From assembly GCF_900105315.1 (NCBI RefSeq), contig NZ_LT629766.1, forward strand, positions 434,001 through 498,000: DNA of 64,000 bases. Reading direction: 5' to 3'. Numbering within the stretch: position 1 is the first letter of the stretch; each line of letters opens with the position of its first letter. The notes beneath the pieces were generated by a model. That model did no database searches. It saw only the letters and a program-made list of their open reading frames with translations, and was not told the origin of the DNA. Positions 1 to 9,980 of the stretch are shown one piece after another. The position numbers and the translations under genes are program-made. This DNA is from Brevibacterium siliguriense. GTDB lineage: Bacteria; Actinomycetota; Actinomycetes; Actinomycetales; Brevibacteriaceae.

Positions 1-81
1 GGTCCCATCAACTGGTCAAAGAAAATCCACCATATGGAACATCGGTGTCAGGGCCGAGTGCCGCTGCGTCCGCACCCGGCA

Positions 82-2670
<2,589 letters not shown>

Positions 2671-4185
2671 TCAGGCATCGATGACGAGGTCGGTCCTCGC
2701 CGTCGAGCAGCACGGCAGGAATTTGCCAGCGTCGATCTCCCTGGCGCGGATGCCGCCCTGATGGTTCATCTCGACATCGCCGTCGAGTTTGACGACCTTG
2801 CAGGATCCGCACATGCCCTCCTGACAGTTCGCGGGGATCTTCACCCCCGCCTTCCGCGCGGCCTGGAGGACCGTTTCGTCCTCCCCGACGCAGACGTTGA
2901 GGCCGGTGCGCACGAACGACATCGTGTGCTCTCCTTGCCCCACAGTAGGCAGTGCGGCCGGGTCGACGACGGCGATTTCGTCATCTTCGACCGACTCCAC
3001 CGCCGAGGCGGCCGCCCCGTTTCCGGCCGGGACTGCGGTCCCGGCGTCGGTCGCGGACTCGGGTCCCTCCTCGGCGACGTTCTCGTCGGTGACGCCGACG
3101 ACCTCGATCTCGATCTCGTCCTCGACGGGCACGGTCGCCTGGGCGTCGACGGCTTCGGTCGGCGCCCCGACGGCCTCGACCGGACCGTCGGCGTCGTACT
3201 CGGGTTCGTACATGTCCAACGCGGCCGGCTGGGACTCGAAGTACTCCTCGGTCGTCGCCGCGATCTCCTCGGCGATCTCGCCGGCGATGGCGACTTCCTC
3301 GGCGTATTCGGCACGGATCTCTCGGTCGCCGGAGAAGAACTCCATGAACACCGACGTGTCGTCGACGCCGACCTCGCGCAGCATCTCGGTCGCCGAGTTG
3401 AGATACCCCTCCGGGCCGCAGGCGAAGACCTGCCGACCGTTGGCGTCGGGGACGAGCTCCTCGAGCAGCGACGTCGACAGCCGACCCGTCCGCCCTTCCC
3501 ATTCCTCGCCGCAGTCCCGATCCCCGAGGCAGTAGATGACCTTGATCCGGAAATCCACGTTCGCGAGGAAATCGAGCTCCTCGGAGAAGGCGAAGGAATC
3601 GGGCGCCGCCCCGTGGTAGAGGAGGACGACATCGGCCTGGCCGGGCAGCGAGTGGACGGTGCGGACCATCGACATCAGCGGGGTGATCCCGGACCCGGCC
3701 GCGAGCAGCAGGAACCGTGCCCGCCGATCATAGTCGGCGAGGTGGAACGCACCGACCGGACCGAGCATATCCAGGATGGCGCCGGGGCGGATGTTGTCGT
3801 GCGCCCAGGGCGAGACCCTGCCTTTCGGGTCGCGCTTGATCGTGATCGAGAACGTCCACGGCTCGGTGGGAGCCGACGAGATCGAATAGCTGCGGGACAC
3901 AGGCTCGGCGTTCGGTCCGTCGATGGGGAAGTCGATGTTGATGTACTGTCCCGACCGGAACGCCAGGGGCGCGCCGTCCATGCGACGGAAGACGAAGACC
4001 ATCATCCCTCCCGCCTCGGGGATGGTCTCCACGCATTCGGCGGCGAACTCCTGCGGGTGCCATGGCCCCAGGGCGGTGGCGGCTCCGGCCGGCCCCGAAG
4101 CGGAAGACAGCACACGGTTCCAGGGCATCTCCAGTCCGCGCACCCGCTGAGCCAGCGGCAGCGCGGGCACAGCGGAGGATCTCAT
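2671..4185 (-). CDS. gbcB: Glycine betaine monooxygenase reductase (GbcB-like) with long acidic linker
   Basis: A 504-residue electron-transfer partner of the adjacent Rieske oxygenase. An FNR-type FAD/NAD(P)H domain comes first (RSYSIS, AAGSGITP and ACGPEGY motifs, about residues 40-286). The C-terminus (422-504) is a plant-type 2Fe-2S ferredoxin with Cys454, Cys459, Cys462 and a fourth Cys near 492. Between them lies a 135-residue acidic, Ala/Val-rich linker (287-421) with no Lys and only two Arg, both at its start. Usual reductases of this type, about 340-370 residues, lack it. The ATG overlaps the oxygenase stop as ATGA, so the two are translationally coupled. The open frame continues 100 codons upstream, but that part lies inside the oxygenase gene and I excluded it. 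Confidence 0.88.
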   Translation of the reverse strand: MRSSAVPALPLAQRVRGLEMPWNRVLSSASGPAGAATALGPWHPQEFAAECVETIPEAGGMMVFVFRRMDGAPLAFRSGQYINIDFPIDGPNAEPVSRSYSISSAPTEPWTFSITIKRDPKGRVSPWAHDNIRPGAILDMLGPVGAFHLADYDRRARFLLLAAGSGITPLMSMVRTVHSLPGQADVVLLYHGAAPDSFAFSEELDFLANVDFRIKVIYCLGDRDCGEEWEGRTGRLSTSLLEELVPDANGRQVFACGPEGYLNSATEMLREVGVDDTSVFMEFFSGDREIRAEYAEEVAIAGEIAEEIAATTEEYFESQPAALDMYEPEYDADGPVEAVGAPTEAVDAQATVPVEDEIEIEVVGVTDENVAEEGPESATDAGTAVPAGNGAAASAVESVEDDEIAVVDPAALPTVGQGEHTMSFVRTGLNVCVGEDETVLQAARKAGVKIPANCQEGMCGSCKVVKLDGDVEMNHQGGIRAREIDAGKFLPCCSTARTDLVIDA

Positions 4186-5480
4186 CCGACGTGCTCCCGC
4201 ATCCGCTGCACGTACCAGTTGATGAAGGCCTCGACCTGGTACTCGCTCTTCATATACGGGCCCTGCTCGTAGAACGGGCTCGCCGCTCCCTGCTGGCAGA
4301 GTTCGACGAAGGCCTTGTCCTGGAGGTTCGTCTGCTTCCAGGTGTGGGTGAGCGCCTCGAGGTCGTAGTCGACGCCTTCGACGGCGTCGTCGGCGACGAG
4401 CCAGGTGGTGCGCACGAGTGTCTTCGAGGCACTGATCGGGAACGCCGCGAAGGTGATGACGTGATCGCCGAGGAGGTGGAACCACGAGTTCGGCTGCAGG
4501 TGCATCGAACAGCGCCCGAGGCGGAAGTCCGGCAGATCCCCGAGCAGCTTCTTCGACAGTCGGCGTCCATCGGCAGAGAAGGACTCCCCGGCACCGTCGA
4601 GCGATTCGCGGGAGATGCGGATGCCGCCGACGCGAGTGTCGAGCTCTTCGACGACCTCATAGGGCAGGCCGTAGCGGCGGCAGCGGTACTCGAGGGAGGC
4701 CTGGGCCTGCTGATTGCGACCCCAGACGTCTTCGAGGTGCGGCGGGATCGTCTCGTCGGTCAGTCCCCACGTCGGGAACAGCGAGCACGCGAGCTCGGGG
4801 TGGCCGTCGCAGTGATAGCACTCGCGGTTGTTCTCCATCACGAGCTTCCAGTTGCCCTCTTCGACGATGTTCTGCTGAAAAGCGACCTTCGTCTTCTCCA
4901 GCTCGTGCGGGGCGATATAGGGTTCGAAGATCTTCGCGGTCTCGTGGAAGTCCGTCGGCGGCTCTTCGGCCAGGCAGATGAACACGAGCCCGGCGGCGAT
5001 CTTCCCGTGTGCGCGCTTGAGCGCATAGCAGGACTTGTCGAAAGTCATCTCTCCCGGCGCCGAGGCGTGGATGAGGTCGCCTTCGGGCGAATAGGTCCAC
5101 GAGTGGTAGCCGCAGACGAGGTTGCCCGTCGTTCCCTGCGGATCGGTGAGGACTCGTGCCCCGCGGTGGCGGCAGACGTTGTGGAGGACGTTGACGCCGC
5201 CGTCGTCATTGTGCAGGACGATGAGGGAGTACGGACCGTAGTCGACAGTGACATAGTCGCCCGGCTCCGGGATCTCGGCGACGCTGCAGGCGAAGACCCA
5301 ATGCCGACCGAAGATGGCCTGCATGTCGAGGTTGAAGAGGTTGGGGTCCGTGTAGAACGGCGCTTCGAGCGAGAAGCCTGCCCGACGGGTGTCGAGCCGG
5401 ATGCGGGTCTCGTCGAGCTTCTCCTCGGTGAATCCCGCGGGGAAGCCCTTCTTCGTCGGCGCCAGGTTGGTAGCGGTCAA
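4182..5480 (-). CDS. gbcA: Rieske oxygenase, glycine betaine monooxygenase alpha subunit (GbcA-like)
   Basis: A 432-residue ring-hydroxylating-type oxygenase, inferred to oxidise glycine betaine to dimethylglycine plus formaldehyde. The Rieske 2Fe-2S ligands are visible as CRHRGA and CGYHSW (about residues 99-121). The mononuclear iron segment is seen around ENNRECYHCDGHPE (about 217-230). Family knowledge: GbcA/BmoA-type enzymes pair with an FNR-ferredoxin reductase and sit next to dimethylglycine oxidation genes, exactly as here. The only usable in-frame start is TTG, preceded by AAGGGAG with a 7 nt spacer; a stop lies two codons upstream. Carnitine or another quaternary amine is possible, but the neighbouring dimethylglycine oxidase favours betaine. 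Confidence 0.88.
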   Translation of the reverse strand: MTATNLAPTKKGFPAGFTEEKLDETRIRLDTRRAGFSLEAPFYTDPNLFNLDMQAIFGRHWVFACSVAEIPEPGDYVTVDYGPYSLIVLHNDDGGVNVLHNVCRHRGARVLTDPQGTTGNLVCGYHSWTYSPEGDLIHASAPGEMTFDKSCYALKRAHGKIAAGLVFICLAEEPPTDFHETAKIFEPYIAPHELEKTKVAFQQNIVEEGNWKLVMENNRECYHCDGHPELACSLFPTWGLTDETIPPHLEDVWGRNQQAQASLEYRCRRYGLPYEVVEELDTRVGGIRISRESLDGAGESFSADGRRLSKKLLGDLPDFRLGRCSMHLQPNSWFHLLGDHVITFAAFPISASKTLVRTTWLVADDAVEGVDYDLEALTHTWKQTNLQDKAFVELCQQGAASPFYEQGPYMKSEYQVEAFINWYVQRMREHVG

Positions 5481-5549
5481 TTCTCATCTCCCTTGATGTC
5501 TGCCGATCGTGGTTTCGCAGCGCCGCGTACGCCGTTTCGACCACTGTCC

Positions 5550-5568
5550 TCGAGCTCGGTGAGCTCGA
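5550..5568. promoter_or_regulatory. Palindrome in the gbcA / LysR divergent promoter region
   Basis: A perfect 8-bp inverted repeat TCGAGCTC-GGT-GAGCTCGA lies between the oxygenase start (5480) and the LysR gene. A second, weaker pair GATTC (5615-5619) and GAATC (5636-5640) lies closer to the LysR start. Either could bind the LysR product or another regulator. This is inferred from position and symmetry only. Confidence 0.4.
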
Positions 5569-5657
5569 TCACGGATGACACACTAGCGAGCTTCACACTG
5601 CAGGAAAAGCGCGAGATTCTGTTTCGTATCATGCGGAATCAATGCATAATCGTGGTC

Positions 5658-6590
5658 ATGATCGATCCGCGCTTGACCACCCTGCGCACCTTCGCCGAAT
5701 GCGGCACCATCGCCGCCACCGCAGAGCTCACCGGGTACTCCCCATCGGCGGTGTCCGGGCAGCTTCGGGACCTGCAGCGTTCCCTGGGCATGACGCTGCT
5801 GGCCAAGGACGGACGGGGCCTGCGACTGACGTCGACCGGCCGCTACCTGGTGCGCCGGTCGGATGCATTGGCAGCGGTGTGGGAGGACATCCGGGCCGGC
5901 GCCCTGAGTGCCGGAGACCAAGCTCCGACTCGCTTCGGCATCGGAGGATTCTCGACCGCCTCGTCGAACCTCCTGGCACCCCTGGCCGCGAAGCTGCGCA
6001 CCGGTCGACCGGAGGTCCGCGTCCACGTGGTCGAGGCCAGCCCGACCCGCTGCTTCGAACTGCTCGTCGCCGAGCGCATCGATCTGGCCGTCATCGTGTC
6101 CATGCAGGGCCATGTGCAGGTCGAAGAGGATACGCGCTTCGAAAGCGTCGACCTCCTCGACGACCCGCTCGACGTCATGGTGCCCTCCGATCACCCCGTT
6201 GCAGGTCGGGAGTCGGTGACGCTGAGCGAACTCGCGGGAGAGGAGTGGATCACGGCAGGCCCGGGATCGCCCTATCACTCGCTTTTCATCGCTGCTTTCA
6301 CGGCGGCGGGGGTGACCCCATCGGTGGCACACGAGTCGGCCGAGTGGGAGACCTCGGCAGCCCTCGTCGGGGCAGGCATCGGGGTCAGCCTGCTGCCGAG
6401 ACTCGCGAGCCTCGCCGGCGAAGACAACGTCAGCCGTGTTCGGCTGACCGGATCCGGCCGACTGAGCCGGAAGATCATCGCCGCCATGCGGACAGGCAGC
6501 CGCCGGTCGCCTCTCATCCGCGATTCGCTGCAGCATCTGCGCACAACCTCCCAGTACATCCTCTCGACTCGCCTGCGCGAAGACTCCTGA
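5658..6590 (+). CDS. LysR-family regulator, divergent from the betaine oxygenase
   Basis: A 310-residue LysR-type regulator. The N-terminal winged helix (about residues 3-62) reads as DPRLTTLRTFAECGTIAATA followed by SPSAVSGQLRDLQ. The substrate-binding domain follows (about 90-295). It is transcribed away from gbcA, the classic layout for a LysR controlling its divergent neighbour, so betaine or dimethylglycine-responsive control is inferred. I chose ATG 5658 because the helix-turn-helix begins right after it. In-frame GTG 5652 and ATG 5631 are alternatives. It differs from the AraC-family regulator known to control betaine genes in Pseudomonas. Confidence 0.85.
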   Translation: MIDPRLTTLRTFAECGTIAATAELTGYSPSAVSGQLRDLQRSLGMTLLAKDGRGLRLTSTGRYLVRRSDALAAVWEDIRAGALSAGDQAPTRFGIGGFSTASSNLLAPLAAKLRTGRPEVRVHVVEASPTRCFELLVAERIDLAVIVSMQGHVQVEEDTRFESVDLLDDPLDVMVPSDHPVAGRESVTLSELAGEEWITAGPGSPYHSLFIAAFTAAGVTPSVAHESAEWETSAALVGAGIGVSLLPRLASLAGEDNVSRVRLTGSGRLSRKIIAAMRTGSRRSPLIRDSLQHLRTTSQYILSTRLREDS

Positions 6591-6711
6591 CGCACCGCCG
6601 CACGTCGACAGCCCTCGTGCCTCGCGAAGAAGCGCCTCCGCTCTCCCACCCCGGAAGCTTTCCTCGAACGGGGGTTGACAGAGTTCTCCAACGGCGGCGA
6701 GACTGCATCTA

Positions 6712-6736
6712 AGTCTGATGTCAGACTGATATGTCA
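6712..6736. promoter_or_regulatory. Inverted repeat plus TGATATGTCA box upstream of fdhA
   Basis: A perfect inverted repeat AGTCTGA-TG-TCAGACT spans 6712-6727. Its last base begins TGATATGTCA (6727-6736). This decamer differs at one base from the perfect palindrome TGATATATCA at 57257, in front of the YkvI-type transporter. A TTGACA -35-like hexamer sits at 6675-6680, but I see no convincing matching -10. A repressor site for formaldehyde dehydrogenase is the likely role (inference). Confidence 0.45.
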
Positions 6737-6811
6737 ACGATGACGATGGGCTGCCGTCCATCGCGCTGACATGTCGAACTCCCACGCTTTCGCACCCATG
6801 GAGGCTCAACG

Positions 6812-8026
6812 ATGAGCAATAAGGCAATCAGCTATGCAGGCCCCGGGAAGGTCGAGGTCATCGACACCGAGTACCCGGAATTCGTCCTCAAGGACGGGCC
6901 TGGGGTCAACCCGGCGAACGTCGGCCGCAAGGTCGATCACGGCGTCATCCTCAAGACGGTGGCGACGAACATCTGCGGCTCCGACCAACACATGGTCCGG
7001 GGCCGCACGACTGCCCCGGAGGGTCTCGTGCTCGGCCACGAGATCACCGGTGAGGTCGTCGAGGTCGGCCGGGACGTCGAGTTCGTGCGTGTAGGCGACC
7101 TCGTCTCGGTGCCGTTCAACATCTCGTGCGGCCGCTGCCGCAACTGCAAGGAAGGCAAGACCGGCATCTGCCTCAACGTCAATCCCGACCGTCCGGGGTC
7201 GGCGTACGGCTATGTCGACATGGGCGGCTGGGTCGGCGGTCAGGCCGAGTACGTGCTCGTGCCCTATGCCGACTGGAATGTCCTGAAATTCCCGGACAAG
7301 GATCAGGCGATGGAGAAGATCCTCGACCTCACAATGCTCTCCGACATCTTCCCCACCGGCTTCCACGGTGCCGTCAGCGCCGGCGTCGGTGTGGGCTCGA
7401 CGGTCTACGTCGCCGGCGCGGGTCCGGTCGGAATCGCCGCAGCCACCTCGGCGCTTCTGCTCGGTGCGGCCTGCGTCATCGTCGGCGATCTCAATGAGGA
7501 TCGACTGGCTCAGGCCCGCGGATTCGGGTGCGAGACGGTCGACGTGTCCAAGGGCGACCCGAAGGACCAGATCGAGCAGATCCTCGGCGAGCCGGAGGTC
7601 GACTGCGGAATCGACGCCGTCGGCTTCGAGGCCCGCGGACACGGCAAGGACGCCAGCCACGAGGCGCCGGCGACGGTGCTCAACTCGCTCATGGACATCA
7701 CCCGGGCAGGCGGCAGCCTCGGCATCCCCGGCCTCTATGTCACCGGCGATCCGGGTGCCGCCGACGAGGCGGCGAAGGAAGGTTCGCTGTCGATGCGCTT
7801 CGGCCTCGGCTTCGCGAAGTCGCATGTGTTCGTGACCGGCCAGTGCCCCGTGATGAAGTACAACCGGGGGCTGATGCAGGCGATCCTGCACGACAAGGTC
7901 TCGATCGCGAAGAACGTCAATGCAACTCCCATCCGCCTCGAGGATGCCCCGCAGGGCTATGCGGACTTCGACTCGGGCGTGGCGAAGAAGTTCGTCCTCG
8001 ACCCGCACGGCCTCATCTCCGCCTGA
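6812..8026 (+). CDS. fdhA: Glutathione-independent formaldehyde dehydrogenase (zinc, NAD)
   Basis: A 404-residue zinc-dependent alcohol dehydrogenase superfamily member of the FdhA subgroup. It is expected to oxidise free formaldehyde to formate with NAD. The catalytic zinc ligands sit in NICGSDQH and GHEITGEV. The structural zinc cysteines lie in SCGRCRNCKEGKTGIC, and the nucleotide-binding motif is AGAGPVGIAAA. Length and the extended loop after the structural zinc match the Pseudomonas dismutating enzyme rather than ordinary alcohol dehydrogenases. Formaldehyde is released by the betaine monooxygenase and by demethylases when folate is short, which explains its place here. It is a single gene with its own promoter region and a hairpin downstream. 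Confidence 0.92.
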   Translation: MSNKAISYAGPGKVEVIDTEYPEFVLKDGPGVNPANVGRKVDHGVILKTVATNICGSDQHMVRGRTTAPEGLVLGHEITGEVVEVGRDVEFVRVGDLVSVPFNISCGRCRNCKEGKTGICLNVNPDRPGSAYGYVDMGGWVGGQAEYVLVPYADWNVLKFPDKDQAMEKILDLTMLSDIFPTGFHGAVSAGVGVGSTVYVAGAGPVGIAAATSALLLGAACVIVGDLNEDRLAQARGFGCETVDVSKGDPKDQIEQILGEPEVDCGIDAVGFEARGHGKDASHEAPATVLNSLMDITRAGGSLGIPGLYVTGDPGAADEAAKEGSLSMRFGLGFAKSHVFVTGQCPVMKYNRGLMQAILHDKVSIAKNVNATPIRLEDAPQGYADFDSGVAKKFVLDPHGLISA

Positions 8027-8089
8027 GGCTCTCAGACCTCACACTGAGTCCGAGCTTCTCATGGCCGAAAGCCGGGTGAAACGGTGAGA

Positions 8090-8143
8090 AGTGGTCGCAA
8101 TCGGATACACTCAGGACCTCCTGAGCATCCGATTGCGACCACT
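8090..8143. terminator. Large hairpin, bidirectional terminator candidate between fdhA and the M20 gene
   Basis: A perfect 17-bp inverted repeat has arms at 8090-8106 and 8127-8143. The left arm begins AGTGGTCGCAATC. The loop holds a second nested repeat CTCAGGA-CC-TCCTGAG (8110-8125). It lies between two convergent genes and is followed on the + strand by TGTTTTCG. This suits a bidirectional terminator, although the stem is longer and less GC-rich than usual. Confidence 0.6.
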
Positions 8144-8152
8144 GTTTTCGTG

Positions 8153-9352
8153 TCAGCTCTTCTCTTCGTCCTCCAGCCGCGCGAACGCCAGGTGGGCGAG
8201 CGCCGCGGCCTGATCGCCGAGCAGTCCGTCGTCGAACTGCACGCGCGGCGAGTGGTTCGTCTCCGCGCCCGGATCGATGCCCTCCGGCGTCGCCCCGAGG
8301 AAGACGAACGTGCCAGGGACCTTCTGCAGAACGTAGGAGAAGTCCTCGGACCCCATCCGCGGATGCTCCATCTCGACGACCCGTTCGGCTCCGAATACCG
8401 ACCCCAAGCGCTCGAGTGCGACCGCCGACTCGGCGGGGTTGTTCACGGTCACGGGGAATCCCACCTGGAAGTCCACCTCGGCGGTGCACCGGTGAGCCCG
8501 GGCGATGTTCTCGGCGATCTCGGTCACCCGCTCCTGCAGCAGCGCCAAAGACTCGGCGGACAGGAAGCGGATGGAGGCGGTGAGCTTCGCCGAGTCCGGG
8601 ATGACGTTGCTGGCCTGCGCGGCTTCGAGCTGGGTGACCGAAACGACGACGGGGTCGAAGATGTCGAAGGACCGGCTAGTCATCGTGTTCAGGGCCAGCA
8701 CCACCTCGGCGAGAGCGGGCACGGGGTCGCGGGTCGCCTGCGGTTGGCTGCTGTGTCCGCCGGCGCCATGGATGATCAGGTTCAGGTCGGCGAATCCGGC
8801 CATGAGCGGCCCGCCCTTCGCCGTGAACCGGCCCCTCACATCGGCTTCGACGTGGATGCCGTAGGCCGCGATGACCGGGACACCGGCCGCCTCGAGCACG
8901 CCTTCGGCGATCATCGGCTCGGCTCCGCCCTCGACCTCCTCGGCGGGCTGGAACATGAAGATGATCGAGCCGGGCAGATCTTCCCGGTGAGCGGCGAGCA
9001 GGCGGGCGGCGCCGACGAGTCCGGCCGTATGCAGGTCGTGTCCGCACGCGTGCATGTTCCCGTTCGTCGAAGCGAAGTCCAGGCCGGTGTCCTCGGCGAC
9101 GGGCAGCGCGTCCATGTCCCCGCGCAGCAGCACCGCGGGCCCGGGTCTGCCTCCCTTGAGGACTGCCACCACCGAGGTGAGCGACTCCCCCGTGGTGATC
9201 TCGAGTCCCAGGCCGGTGAGCTCATCGAGCACCGTGCGCTGCGTGAAGGGAAGGTCGAATCCCAGTTCCGGGTTCGCATGCAGCTTCCGTCGCAGGGAAA
9301 TGAGATCGCCGAGGTGGCTGTGCGCTTCTGCGCGGAAGTCGGGGACGGACAT
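8153..9352 (-). CDS. M20-family metallo-amidohydrolase (hippurate/IAA-amino acid hydrolase-like)
   Basis: A 399-residue M20D peptidase-family amidohydrolase, likely cytoplasmic, removing an acyl group from an N-acyl amino acid. Metal-binding motifs are GDMDALP, HACGHDLH and QPAEEVEGGA, and RKLHANPELGFD at the N-terminus is typical of aminoacylase/IAA-hydrolase relatives. The dimerisation domain occupies the middle third. It stands alone between the fdhA hairpin and the MarR gene, so the substrate cannot be told from context. Start ATG at 9352 lies behind GAGGAGAGTTC. Family is confident; substrate is unknown. Confidence 0.85.
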   Translation of the reverse strand: MSVPDFRAEAHSHLGDLISLRRKLHANPELGFDLPFTQRTVLDELTGLGLEITTGESLTSVVAVLKGGRPGPAVLLRGDMDALPVAEDTGLDFASTNGNMHACGHDLHTAGLVGAARLLAAHREDLPGSIIFMFQPAEEVEGGAEPMIAEGVLEAAGVPVIAAYGIHVEADVRGRFTAKGGPLMAGFADLNLIIHGAGGHSSQPQATRDPVPALAEVVLALNTMTSRSFDIFDPVVVSVTQLEAAQASNVIPDSAKLTASIRFLSAESLALLQERVTEIAENIARAHRCTAEVDFQVGFPVTVNNPAESAVALERLGSVFGAERVVEMEHPRMGSEDFSYVLQKVPGTFVFLGATPEGIDPGAETNHSPRVQFDDGLLGDQAAALAHLAFARLEDEEKS

Positions 9353-9400
9353 GAACTCTCCTCAGTAACGGGTCCGGGCCAGGCGGATCGATCTCACCCC

Positions 9401-9910
9401 TCACACTGTATCGCCGCTAGAACGCACGGCGCCTTCGTATACGTCCAGAAAGCGATTGAAGCTGCCCAGGAAGTTCTCGGCGTCGTCACCGAGGGCATCG
9501 AGTCCAACCTGCAGCGCGGCACGTGACTTCTCGATATCACGCTCGAAGGCGGTGACGCCGTGCACGGTCGGCGAGATTCGCCGCGCCGCGCTCCCGGCCT
9601 CCCGCGAACGCTGCAGGAGTCCCTCGTTGATGGCGGCGTTGATCTGACGATTCACGGTGGACTGCTCGAGATTGAGGTCCGCGGAGATCTCCTTGAGCGT
9701 GCGGGACCGCCCATCGGCGAACAACCAGAGGATCCGCAGGTCGGCTGTACCGAGATCCATCTGGTTCGTCTGCATTCGACGAATTCGCTCGAGCCTCGTG
9801 ACAAGCGCTCCCATCCTCCGCGCCGGGGGCAGGTCGGAGAATTCGCCGAGGGCCTCGTCGCTGCCGCTCCTCCGCCTCGTTCGAATCTGCGGGTTTGTAC
9901 TATCGCTCAT
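9401..9910 (-). CDS. MarR-family transcriptional regulator
   Basis: A 169-residue winged-helix regulator. The recognition region reads SRTLKEISADLNLEQSTVNRQINAAINEGLL, followed by a basic wing with REAGSAARR. It is divergent from a DHA2-type efflux pump, and two palindromes fill the gap, so it is probably the pump's repressor (inference). I start it at ATG 9910. The open frame extends seven codons further to 9931, but that extension lies inside operator-like DNA. Confidence 0.85.
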   Translation of the reverse strand: MSDSTNPQIRTRRRSGSDEALGEFSDLPPARRMGALVTRLERIRRMQTNQMDLGTADLRILWLFADGRSRTLKEISADLNLEQSTVNRQINAAINEGLLQRSREAGSAARRISPTVHGVTAFERDIEKSRAALQVGLDALGDDAENFLGSFNRFLDVYEGAVRSSGDTV

Positions 9911-9913
9911 AGC

Positions 9914-9955
9914 TATGTATTCTACATACAAGTCTAATATGTAGATTACACATTA
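9914..9955. promoter_or_regulatory. Two palindromic MarR-type operators between regulator and efflux pump
   Basis: Site 1 (9914-9928) is TATGTA-TTC-TACATA. Site 2 (9935-9955) has half sites TAATaTGTA and TACAcATTA around a GAT centre. Both share the core TGTA-N3-TACA, or a close form, and their centres are 24 bp apart. They are strikingly AT-rich in a 65 percent GC region and cover most of the intergenic space. This is typical for MarR autoregulation plus control of the divergent gene. Confidence 0.7.
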
Positions 9956-9980
9956 CTTCTCCTCGGAAAGTGAGCACCGG

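Noticed and set aside
1..81. Short sequence before the dimethylglycine oxidase stop codon
   Set aside because: Only 81 nt with no clear hairpin or gene end; nothing can be supported.
4186..4485. 100-codon N-terminal extension of the betaine reductase frame
   Set aside because: It overlaps the oxygenase gene completely. The ATGA overlap at 4182-4185 is the natural start.
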